A stretch of DNA of 64,000 nucleotides from Anaerolineales bacterium (GTDB lineage: Bacteria; Chloroflexota; Anaerolineae; Anaerolineales; UBA11858). The notes beneath the pieces are model-generated. The model did not search any database, was not told the DNA's origin, and was given only the letters and a program-made list of their open reading frames with translations. Of this stretch, positions 8,415 to 17,039 are shown in pieces (within the stretch, counting starts at the first letter, position 1; every line of letters begins with the position of its first letter). The stretch is taken from the NCBI GenBank assembly GCA_016785015.1, contig JADHTJ010000002.1, positions 36,913 to 100,912 on the forward strand, given 5' to 3'. The translations under genes were made by a program, and so were the position numbers.

Positions 8415-9230
8415 CTAACGAATATCATCAGAAAAGTGCAGCTTCTCAGCCATTGCTTTTTCTCGATTGTTGCGCGGCGAGCAATGCTCTAACCCACCCA
8501 ATACCAATACCCGACAGGTTGAGTAGCGCGCGTTTCCTCCACATACATGCGTATGCGGGATTCCAGCCTGCAATGAGGTGTAAAGAATACTTGATTTCGG
8601 CGAAGTTTTTACCAAGAGGTCGTCCGGATGATAATGAATCCCGATCCTGATATCTGTTGGTGGTTTCTTTTGATCTTGTGCTTTGGTTGATATGCGGCGG
8701 AACTTGTATTGTTTGTTCTTGCGGATGGATGCAGTCCAAACGGTAAATCCACAAGAAAATCCAATGATTGTGACTACGATGAGCGTTCTGCCAATTTCCT
8801 CGGGTGTGAACTCAATAAATGTTGTTAATGCAATCAGGCCAACAACTCCTGTACAAATGACAAGCACAACAAGTATGCGAGCAGACCAACGATGTATCGC
8901 TATCAGCGTTGCCGAAGCAGTTGTTTTGAGGTTCAGAAACCACCCAAGGATTCCCTGAAAAACCACTAGAATAAATACGAGAAAGGCAATTATTCGATGC
9001 GGGTTGAACACATCAAGTAGACCTACATCCCCGTTTGTATCGGCATAAAAGCGAGAGATCGCTCCAGATGCGACTGCGATCGTCGATCCTACAATAATAA
9101 TTGCTAATGTACCAATGAAATAATGCCAGGCGAATAATCTACGCTGACCAAATTTGGTGAGGAAAGCGACTAAGATTAATAATCCAGCTAATGCGCTGAC
9201 AAATGGGTGTATGAATAAGTATGTAGGCAT
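8415..9230 (-). CDS. Polytopic membrane domain plus truncated ferredoxin domain (N-terminal part of interrupted gene)
   Basis: TM helices then GIPHTHVCGGNARYSTCRVLVLGGLEHCSPRN. Confidence 0.75.
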   Translation of the reverse strand: MPTYLFIHPFVSALAGLLILVAFLTKFGQRRLFAWHYFIGTLAIIIVGSTIAVASGAISRFYADTNGDVGLLDVFNPHRIIAFLVFILVVFQGILGWFLNLKTTASATLIAIHRWSARILVVLVICTGVVGLIALTTFIEFTPEEIGRTLIVVTIIGFSCGFTVWTASIRKNKQYKFRRISTKAQDQKKPPTDIRIGIHYHPDDLLVKTSPKSSILYTSLQAGIPHTHVCGGNARYSTCRVLVLGGLEHCSPRNNREKAMAEKLHFSDDIR

Positions 9231-9263
9231 ATTTCGCTCAAAAGCTTACGACATAATCGAATT

Positions 9264-11744
9264 TTATGGAGTCAGTGCTGCTGATAATATGGCTGCTCCA
9301 ATTTCATTTGCAGTTGACAGATTTTCTTCTTCAAGAATAATTATCAGCGCGAAAGGAGTGTTTTCCCATTCCGGCGTAGTGCCGCCGATGTACCAGGTCA
9401 AGGCTTCTTCGTTGGGAGTTAGAGTCAAGTGCCAGGTGGGGGCGCTGGCATCTTCATAGATGGCAGCGATCCCTCGCGCATCATTAGCGTTAATGCGTTC
9501 CACGGGTTCTCCCAAGGGAGGCAGTAGTACCCATTGCTCAAGGGGGTTTTGGTACGCCTGGGCAATGCGCAGGGCAGGCTGGATTCCACCATTACTTATC
9601 GCTGCAGCAAGCTGTGCCATTGTCATGGGGCTGGTCGCTTCGAGTTCGCCTGTGGCTCCGCTCAGAGCGAGAAGCTCACTCCCAGGTAGGCGCAGGGGTG
9701 CAGGTTCTAGCCAGGGGACAGTTTCTCCGTTAGGGAATAGGCTCCCCAACAAATCTCCAATTGGATAGCGCCCCTGGATGGCGCGGTTGAGCAAGGGGGC
9801 GCTATCATCCTGGATCAGTTCGTCCCAGGTTTCATCCAACAGGTTAGGGTCATAAGTTGGGTGGGATGCCATCGCTAGTATCTCGCCATTTTTGGCATTT
9901 AGCAGAACTATCGCGCCAGTGTGGTCACCGAGTAGATCGTCGGCAATTCTTTGCAGTTCCAAGTTGATAGTCAGGCGCACATCCAGGCCGGGGGGTGACT
10001 GGCCATAAAGTAAGTGATGCCACCAAATGGTCATAGCGCCCTGACCCTGAAGACCACGCAGATAGTCGTCAAGGCTGGCTTCGAGCCCCGCTTGCCCATA
10101 GATCGGATGGTTGTAGCCTAGCACTGGACCAAGGCTGGGAGCCAGGGTTGTACGAATGAAATCTCCACTTTGACCTGTGGTTTCGACCAGGGGGGTATTG
10201 TGGCGGTCGAGCAGCGCGCCGCGCGGCACGGAGAGATCGGCGATGGCGCGACGGGGGTTGTCGGTGCGGGTGAGCAGGTCAGGACCGCGCTGAACGGACC
10301 ACCAGCCGTTTACGAAAGCCGCGGCAGTTAGGCTTGTAAGCAAGATTGCTGTGAGATGAAATAATTGGTGTGAAGAAAACCGTTGAACGTTGGACTGCTT
10401 GCCCTGAGCTTGTCGAAAGGTTGAACGTTGAACGTTCGGATTAGAACTGATATGGAGCAAGAGAAGAATTGCAATAAACGAGATGAGTAGTGATGATCCC
10501 CCATACGAGACGAAGGGCAGCGTCACACCGGTGAGGGGCAGCAAGCGTAGATTTCCGCCGATGATCAGAATGCTTTGGGCGACCAGGTAGGCGGTCAGGC
10601 CCCCGGCCAGATATCGTGAGAAGGCATCTCGCGCGCGCAGGGCGGTGCGCATACCCCGGTGAAGCAGCAGTCCTAGCAGCGCCAGCAATCCCAAAGCCCC
10701 AACCAGACCGGTCTCTTCGACCATGGCCGTGAAGACAAAGTCGGAGTGGGCTACAGGGACGACATTGGGGTTGCCCATCCCTGCCCCCCGGCCGAAAATG
10801 CCCCCATTAGCCACAGCGATTAGGGATTGCACGATTTGGTACGAGCGCCCGCTAGGGTCGAGCCAGGGATTGAACCAGGCGTCGACGCGCAGCCGCACCA
10901 CATCGAAGAGGGCGTATCCCGCCACTCCGGCCAGTCCCAAACCAAGCGCGCTGAACAAAGGGATCATGCGCCAGCCCAGAGCGAGGTAGATCATCGCTGA
11001 ATAGATGAAGATGAACAGCGATGCGGTACCTAAGTCGCGCTGCACGAGCAGAAGTAAAAGGGCGACGCCTGTCATAACCAATGTAGGGATGAGTATGCGA
11101 AGTTGGGGTAGGTCAAGCCGGGAGCCAAGAGCGGAATACGAAGAGCGGAGAGAGTGAGGTATCTTATCGTCAGGGCGTTTTACGAATGTATGACCCCAGT
11201 CGGCGAAGAAAGCCGCCAAGTATACGATCAGTAATAATTTGAGCGGCTCGGATGGTTGCAGATAGACGCCGCAGCAACCCAGCCACAGGCGCGGACCAAA
11301 TCCCATGGGGTTGGTTCCGAAGATTAGCGTCAGTGCGGTGAGTAGCAGACCGCTGGTCAGCCAAAGGTATTTATAGCGGCGTAGGATACTCAGAGGTGAG
11401 GCCAGGCGCATGCCAGCAACAAGCACAGCCAAGGCGACGGCCAGCCAAATTGTTTGCCGAATGCCAAAGCGCGTTGTCAAACGCCAGATGGTCAGCAGTC
11501 CCCAACCGGTCAGCAGTCCGATGAGTGGCAGCAGATAAGGATCACGTTGGGCCAATCGGCGTGAGCTTTCGTTGTGAGCAATGGCGAAACCACCCAACCA
11601 AACCAGGTATCCCAACCAATGGCTCCAACGATAATCGACATCCCAGGAGCGCGCCACCACAGCGGGGGAAATGGTTAATGCCAGGGAATAGAATCCCAAG
11701 AATATGGCTGCCAACACAAAGAGAGTCCGTTGCGTTCTGTTCAT
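9264..11744 (-). CDS. FtsW/RodA/SpoVE protein fused to penicillin-binding transpeptidase-like domain
   Basis: FGPRLWLGCCGVYLQPSEPLKLLLIVYLA, PFVSYGGSSLL (FtsW); VPRGALLDRHNTPL, LQRIADDLLGDHTGAIVLLNAKNGEILAMASHPTYDPN (PBP). Confidence 0.9.
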   Translation of the reverse strand: MNRTQRTLFVLAAIFLGFYSLALTISPAVVARSWDVDYRWSHWLGYLVWLGGFAIAHNESSRRLAQRDPYLLPLIGLLTGWGLLTIWRLTTRFGIRQTIWLAVALAVLVAGMRLASPLSILRRYKYLWLTSGLLLTALTLIFGTNPMGFGPRLWLGCCGVYLQPSEPLKLLLIVYLAAFFADWGHTFVKRPDDKIPHSLRSSYSALGSRLDLPQLRILIPTLVMTGVALLLLLVQRDLGTASLFIFIYSAMIYLALGWRMIPLFSALGLGLAGVAGYALFDVVRLRVDAWFNPWLDPSGRSYQIVQSLIAVANGGIFGRGAGMGNPNVVPVAHSDFVFTAMVEETGLVGALGLLALLGLLLHRGMRTALRARDAFSRYLAGGLTAYLVAQSILIIGGNLRLLPLTGVTLPFVSYGGSSLLISFIAILLLLHISSNPNVQRSTFRQAQGKQSNVQRFSSHQLFHLTAILLTSLTAAAFVNGWWSVQRGPDLLTRTDNPRRAIADLSVPRGALLDRHNTPLVETTGQSGDFIRTTLAPSLGPVLGYNHPIYGQAGLEASLDDYLRGLQGQGAMTIWWHHLLYGQSPPGLDVRLTINLELQRIADDLLGDHTGAIVLLNAKNGEILAMASHPTYDPNLLDETWDELIQDDSAPLLNRAIQGRYPIGDLLGSLFPNGETVPWLEPAPLRLPGSELLALSGATGELEATSPMTMAQLAAAISNGGIQPALRIAQAYQNPLEQWVLLPPLGEPVERINANDARGIAAIYEDASAPTWHLTLTPNEEALTWYIGGTTPEWENTPFALIIILEEENLSTANEIGAAILSAALTP

Positions 11745-11796
11745 GGTAGCTCTATTTTATCGGACAAACTGAAAAGCGTGAAATGATTCCCCTTTT

Positions 11797-11876
11797 TATC
11801 ACGAATAATAACGAATAGGACGAATGACACGAATTTTAATAAAGGGAATTCGTGTCATTGGTGTCATTCGTGTTTT
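11797..11876. repeat. Dispersed intergenic inverted repeat
   Basis: CACGAATAATAACGAATAGGACGAATGACACGAATT...AATTCGTGTCATTGGTGTCATTCGTG. Confidence 0.6.
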
Positions 11877-11942
11877 GATCAATTAAGAAACGAAAACCTT
11901 TAGAGTTAGAAAAAAACCAAAAGGCTTCCATCAAAATATCTT

Positions 11943-12010
11943 AACCGCAAAGATGCCAAGGGCGCAAAGGGAAATTTTTTTCTTTGCGTTCTTTGCGTCT
12001 TCGCGGTAAA
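11943..12010. repeat. Dispersed intergenic inverted repeat
   Basis: AACCGCAAAGATGCCAAGGGCGCAAAGG...CTTTGCGTTCTTTGCGTCTTCGCGGTAAA. Confidence 0.65.
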
Positions 12011-12015
12011 GATAA

Positions 12016-12894
12016 TTACGAATAAGTTACTTCCCCGTCCTGCACAACCATCTTACGGCGGCGGTACGCCCAGCACATATAAGAGACGGAAACAAAGTAG
12101 CTGGCCGGCAGTCGGTGCAAGCCCTTAATCTTGGTACCTAGCACGGTGGTCTTTCCGCCAAATCCCATGGGACCAATATCCAACTGATTGGCTTCTTCAG
12201 TGATGCGTTCTTCAAGCGCGGCAAGTTCAGGGTCATCGTTTTTGTCGTCCAGTTGACGGAAGAGTGTTTCCTTCGATGCCAGGAAAGAAGATCCACGATC
12301 CCCACCGATGGAGACACCCAAAGCTCCCGGGGCACAGCCTTTACCCTGGGCATCGTTGACCGCGTCCAGCACAACCTTGCGCACCCCTTCCAGGTCGCGC
12401 CCAGCGCCCAAACGATTGTCCGGCAGTTTGTACTGCGCGCCGACGTTCTCACAACCACCCCCCTTGAGCATCAATTCAATAGTCAGGGGTTGATCTTCAT
12501 CGACCTCTTCAAAATGGATTGTGGGATAGTGCTCGTCACCGGTATTGTCACCGGTATTTTTCCCGCTGATGGTGTTTACAGAGTTGGGTCGCAGATACGA
12601 CTTTTGGGTGGCACCCACTACCCCGGCCTGGATCTGTTTCCTAAGTTTACGCGTGCTCCACCCTTCGGGATAGTGCACATAGAAGATCGGTGTACCTGTG
12701 TCCTGGCAAATAGGGGTAGAGTTCTCCCGTGCCATGTCTACGTTTTTGAGAATCGTATCCATAGCCCCTTCGGCTGCAGAACCGGGTTCTTCTTCCTCTT
12801 TAGCAGCGCGCAATCGTTTCTCAATGTCTGGGGGTAAGTTGGTTGAAGTGAATCGGACCAGTTCAAGGATTTCTTTGGTCAAGTCGGGTTGCAT
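12016..12894 (-). CDS. Class I fumarate hydratase (or tartrate dehydratase), alpha subunit
   Basis: ICQDTGTPIFYV, GGGCENVG, GIGFGGKTTVLGTK-like motifs; single-domain 292 aa. Confidence 0.88.
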   Translation of the reverse strand: MQPDLTKEILELVRFTSTNLPPDIEKRLRAAKEEEEPGSAAEGAMDTILKNVDMARENSTPICQDTGTPIFYVHYPEGWSTRKLRKQIQAGVVGATQKSYLRPNSVNTISGKNTGDNTGDEHYPTIHFEEVDEDQPLTIELMLKGGGCENVGAQYKLPDNRLGAGRDLEGVRKVVLDAVNDAQGKGCAPGALGVSIGGDRGSSFLASKETLFRQLDDKNDDPELAALEERITEEANQLDIGPMGFGGKTTVLGTKIKGLHRLPASYFVSVSYMCWAYRRRKMVVQDGEVTYS

Positions 12895-13035
12895 TTGGAC
12901 CTCCGGAATTCAGTGTTCAGTGGACTGTGTGCAGTGAACAGTCTTCTTCTATACACTGGTTACAGTTCGCTATTTACAGTTATATCTTACCCTAAATTTG
13001 TGTCCGAAACGAGAGCCATAATATACTTTTAATGA

Positions 13036-13140
13036 TTATCTTCGCTCGAATACGTTTCCACCTTCGGCGACGTACGCCTTAGGGCCCAAGCCTCTTGAAC
13101 CGCCAGTGAGTAGAACAACTTTGCCCCGGATCTTATTCAT
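13036..13140 (-). pseudogene. Remnant of short-chain dehydrogenase/reductase gene
   Basis: MNKIRGKVVLLTGGSRGLGPKAYVAEGGNVFERR*; Rossmann TGGSRGLG motif; ATGA overlap with upstream CDS. Confidence 0.6.
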
Positions 13141-14147
13141 TTCTCGCCCACAATCAACACTATTCTACCTTTCACCATGGCCCCTTCGATCAATTCGTGA
13201 GCCCGCGCGGCTTCTTCAAGTTTCATGCGCTGCTCGATGGATGGTTTTATCTTCCCATCTGCTAGCAAACCAAAGAGCGCGGTTAAATCTTCCTTGAACC
13301 ACTGCGGCTGTTTATCACGCAACGCGCCGATAGAATAGAAAGACGCCCCGCGTCCATTTGGGAGCATATTCCACAGAGCGACGCTCATATATTCGATGGG
13401 CACATTGCCGCCCTTGCCCAAGGCCTGATTGTAAAAGCCGTAGGCTACCAGTGTGCCGCCTTTCTTCAACGATTTGAACGAACGCTTGAAGTTCTCGCCG
13501 CCGATGGCATCGAAAGCTGCGTCTACCCCGCCAATGGTTTGCATATCAGCGAGAAAATCTTCGCTATTGTAATCAATTGGAGTTCCACCCAGGCGTTTGA
13601 TCAACTCATGTTTTGCTTTGGAAGCCGTGCCGTACATCTCCAGATTGAGCAACGCCCCTAATTCAAGCAATGCCGTGCCAACCGCCCCGCCAGCACCGTG
13701 AACCAGAATTTTCTGACCGCTTTGCACTTTGACGCACCGATGCAGCATTTGATAGGCAGTGACGTACGAAAGCACCATGCTGACCGCTTCAGCCGGATCT
13801 ACATCATCAGGAACAAAGACGAGTGAATCCGCCGATCGGAGCATGTATTCAGTGTAGGCTCCGAAAACGGTCAGGTCGGCGACCATTTGCCCCACTTCAA
13901 TACCGTTGACGCCTGCGCCCAGCTTGTCAACTACGCCAACCATAGCGTAGCCGGGTGAGAGCGGCGGCGTTTCTTTGAAACCGTAGTAAATCCCTTTTCG
14001 TACCATCGTATCGCTAAAGGTGGCACTGGCAGCCAACACTTTGACGCGTACTTCACCCACGCCAGGTTCGGGCAGGTTGAATTCTTCGATAACTTGTAAA
14101 ACTTCTGGGCCGCCGAATTCGTTTAGTAGCACTTTTTTGTAGCTCAT
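13137..14147 (-). CDS. Medium-chain zinc-independent alcohol dehydrogenase / NADPH:quinone oxidoreductase
   Basis: VHGAGGAVGTALLELGALLNLEMYGTAS cofactor-binding motif, QOR-like fold. Confidence 0.88.
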   Translation of the reverse strand: MSYKKVLLNEFGGPEVLQVIEEFNLPEPGVGEVRVKVLAASATFSDTMVRKGIYYGFKETPPLSPGYAMVGVVDKLGAGVNGIEVGQMVADLTVFGAYTEYMLRSADSLVFVPDDVDPAEAVSMVLSYVTAYQMLHRCVKVQSGQKILVHGAGGAVGTALLELGALLNLEMYGTASKAKHELIKRLGGTPIDYNSEDFLADMQTIGGVDAAFDAIGGENFKRSFKSLKKGGTLVAYGFYNQALGKGGNVPIEYMSVALWNMLPNGRGASFYSIGALRDKQPQWFKEDLTALFGLLADGKIKPSIEQRMKLEEAARAHELIEGAMVKGRIVLIVGEK

Positions 14148-14181
14148 TTTTCCTCACATTTCTCTCTATTCTGAAACCTGA

Positions 14182-14880
14182 TTAATCAGTTAACATTCGC
14201 TCGACCAAGGAGCAAATTTCTTTCTCAAAAAATGACCCAATGTTGACTTCTTCAGGCACATCGCTCAAATGGCCATTGAGTTCCAACGAAACAAGGCCAT
14301 GGATCTTTGCCCAATTTGTCAGGGCAAGCTGGATGACGGAGAGCGGCCCGGTGTAGCCAAGTTTCTCGACCCATGGTTCCAGCATTTTGATAAGTGCCGG
14401 TGAGAGTTCATTCAAAGTAAGCAGACCATCCTGATAGACCGCGTCCAAAACCCTGATCAGCTCGATCAAACTCTGGGCAGCTGCCGGCCCAGTGATTCCC
14501 ACAGGGGCGTGATAATTTGGGATTGGAGTTCCAAAGATCAGGCTGTATTCTGCTCGATGCGTCAAAGCCCAGGCGCGGTAAGCACACGCCGAGGCCATGA
14601 TACGCTTGTCGTGCGATTCTTCTTCAGTCTCTTGTGATGCGGCCAGCGCAGCGGCAAGTGATTTGTAAGCATCCACAATCAGTGCGGTTACCAGATCATC
14701 ACGGCTGTCAAAATAGCGATACAGTGCTGGTGCGGTCATGCCCATTTCTGCGGCAATTCCCCGTAGCGATAGTGCAGCAGCGCCGTTTTTAGAAATTTGC
14801 ATACGGGCAGTTTCTTTTATTTCATCAATTGTTTCAGCGCGCACGCGCTCGCGTCGGGTCGGGGACAAAATATTTTCCAA
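14182..14880 (-). CDS. TetR/AcrR family regulator
   Basis: N-terminal HTH: AALSLRGIAAEMGMTAPALYRYFDSRDDLVTALI. Confidence 0.9.
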   Translation of the reverse strand: MENILSPTRRERVRAETIDEIKETARMQISKNGAAALSLRGIAAEMGMTAPALYRYFDSRDDLVTALIVDAYKSLAAALAASQETEEESHDKRIMASACAYRAWALTHRAEYSLIFGTPIPNYHAPVGITGPAAAQSLIELIRVLDAVYQDGLLTLNELSPALIKMLEPWVEKLGYTGPLSVIQLALTNWAKIHGLVSLELNGHLSDVPEEVNIGSFFEKEICSLVERMLTD

Positions 14881-15009
14881 TTAATTGTTATACATTATAA
14901 AATTAGTTAATAGTGTAAACATTTTAATTTGATAAACAATATCCGTCAAGCATTTGTCCTGAAACTATTCCTCTCGAAATGAACTCCGCGTCCGTGCTAG
15001 AATTAGCAA

Positions 15010-15486
15010 ATGAACAACAGTCAAACACCCTACTTCAAGGGTGCCATCTGGTTGGGATTAGTTGTACTGATCCCCATCACTGCCCTGCTTTTTTCTTCGC
15101 TGCGCGCTGAGCCTGAAGCCCCCAGATGGATTGTTATCCTTTTCCTGATGATGTTCTTTAATGCCGGCCTGACACTGGTGTTGCTGGATTCGCTCTTCAA
15201 TGAGGTCCGTGAGGATCTCTGGTTCGCGTATTTCCAGGCATTGGTGTTGCTCTCTATTCCGCTGTTGTTTGCCATCCTGCTGAATTGGGTCGCCTTCGGA
15301 CCGGGTGAGCGCGAGTTCAGCGGGGGAGTTTCAATTCCGTTTCTATCGTTTTCCTTTGAGCGTGCCAATACAATTTTGGGTCGACTTATTTTTGGCATTC
15401 CCGCACTGCTGATGGATGTATTCATTGGTATTGTCATCGCGGCTGTAGTTAAAACTATGTTTGGTAATGGAGAAGAAAAAAAATGA
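15010..15486 (+). CDS. Small polytopic membrane protein
   Basis: 158-aa hydrophobic ORF, overlaps next start (ATGA). Confidence 0.65.
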   Translation: MNNSQTPYFKGAIWLGLVVLIPITALLFSSLRAEPEAPRWIVILFLMMFFNAGLTLVLLDSLFNEVREDLWFAYFQALVLLSIPLLFAILLNWVAFGPGEREFSGGVSIPFLSFSFERANTILGRLIFGIPALLMDVFIGIVIAAVVKTMFGNGEEKK

Positions 15487-16919
15487 CTGAAACCATTGAT
15501 ACCCTAGTCACGCACGCACATCTGTTTTCCATGCAAGGACAAGGAGTGGGCTATATCCACGATGGAGCGGTAGCTATCTATCAAGGGCGAATTGTCGCAA
15601 TTGGGTCTACTTCTGATCTAGAGGCTCGTTTCCAAATCACTGAGACCATTGATGCCAGCGGCTGCGCTGTGCTGCCTGGCTTGATCGATGCTCACATGCA
15701 CACGCCCTGGGCGGTTGTGCGCGGCGTTGCCCAGGATGTCAGCAACTGGATGCAAATGGCATTGGCCCCTTACTCACGGCATATCACGCCAGAAGCCGCC
15801 TTGGCCGGAACCCGGCTCAATGTGTTGGAAGCCATCAAAGCGGGTACCACCACCACGGTAGATTTCGCCAAACCCAATCCCGGATGGGCTGAAGTATTTG
15901 AGGGGGCTGGTGTCCGTGCCCGGCTGACTCCCACCATCAATGCTATGCCGCCCGGTGGAATGGCTGGCTGGAAGGTTGGTGATATTTATCCTTTGGATGA
16001 TGATGTTGGTCAGGGAGATATTGATACAGCGATGGCCTTCGTCAGCGATTGGCATTGCGCAGCAGATGGACGCATCACCGTAATGTTGGGTCCACAGGCC
16101 CCAGACATGATCTCTGGCGATCAGCTTCTCCAAATTAAACGGCTGGCAGAACGTGAGGGATTGATGATCCACATGCATGTTGCCCAGGGCGACCGCGAGA
16201 TCAACCAGATGATCAAGCGATTTGGGAAGCGCACGCCCCAGTATCTCGATGAGATCGGTTACCTAGATGATCAGTTGTTGGCTGTCCACCTGACAGAGGC
16301 AACGGATGCAGAGACAGTTCTTATCGCTCATAGCGGTGCCAGAATGGCCCTTTGCTCTGGCAGTATTGGGATTATCGACGGCATTGTGCCGCCGGCGCGC
16401 GTCTTCCGAGAAGCGGGCGGTTTAGTAGGCCTGGGCTCTGATCAGGCTCCCGGCAACAACTGCAACAACATCTTCAATGAAATGAAGCTGACCGCCTTGT
16501 TCAACAAAATCAAAGCCCGTGACCCCGAGGTGATGCCCGCCTGGGAAGTGCTGCGCATGGCCACCATCGAAGGGGCACAGGCCATCGGGTTGGGAGACGA
16601 AATTGGATCGTTGGAAGCTGGCAAACAGGCAGACTTGATCCTGATAGATTTGAGCGCCCCCAACCTGACTCCCGCGATGGATACCCCCATCCGAACGATT
16701 GTGCCCAATCTGGTCTATGCGGGCAGCGGCCATGAAGTCAAGACCGTTATGGTTGCTGGGCAGATCCTGATGCGCGATCGACAGGTGCTGACCATGGATG
16801 AAACTGTAGTTCAGGCTGAAGCCCAACGTCAGGCCGAAGCGGTATCTCTGAGAGTCGCCGCCGACCCGGTGCATAAAAAAATGGCCTTGCTTACTGCGAT
16901 GGAAGCTGGCCAGTTGTAA
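15483..16919 (+). CDS. Amidohydrolase (MTA/SAH deaminase / cytosine deaminase-like)
   Basis: LPGLIDAHMHTPWAVVRG, IHMHVAQ, LGSDQAPGNNCNNIFNEMK, GSLEAGKQADLILID. Confidence 0.88.
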   Translation: MTETIDTLVTHAHLFSMQGQGVGYIHDGAVAIYQGRIVAIGSTSDLEARFQITETIDASGCAVLPGLIDAHMHTPWAVVRGVAQDVSNWMQMALAPYSRHITPEAALAGTRLNVLEAIKAGTTTTVDFAKPNPGWAEVFEGAGVRARLTPTINAMPPGGMAGWKVGDIYPLDDDVGQGDIDTAMAFVSDWHCAADGRITVMLGPQAPDMISGDQLLQIKRLAEREGLMIHMHVAQGDREINQMIKRFGKRTPQYLDEIGYLDDQLLAVHLTEATDAETVLIAHSGARMALCSGSIGIIDGIVPPARVFREAGGLVGLGSDQAPGNNCNNIFNEMKLTALFNKIKARDPEVMPAWEVLRMATIEGAQAIGLGDEIGSLEAGKQADLILIDLSAPNLTPAMDTPIRTIVPNLVYAGSGHEVKTVMVAGQILMRDRQVLTMDETVVQAEAQRQAEAVSLRVAADPVHKKMALLTAMEAGQL

Positions 16920-17039
16920 AAAATGGAACGCGGAAAACGCTGATCAAATGGATTTTCGCAGATATTTTCTAATGCTTTTATCCACGAGAATCAGCCTTAT
17001 CCGCGTCATCCGCGTTCTATTGTAATAGGAGAGACCATA

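Larger units (their letters stand above)
7731..9230 (-). pseudogene. Membrane domain - 2Fe-2S ferredoxin - class III adenylate cyclase fusion with in-frame TAG
   Basis: Reading through TAG at 8415-8417 restores IR[*]ACQTRVTGKVELRRLVLDDDDIELTSQL; second cluster Cys replaced (CGGNARYSTC). Confidence 0.75.

Noticed and set aside
12253-12837. 194-aa plus-strand ORF opposite the fumarase gene
   Set aside because: Antisense shadow ORF of a well-supported CDS; no recognisable motifs.
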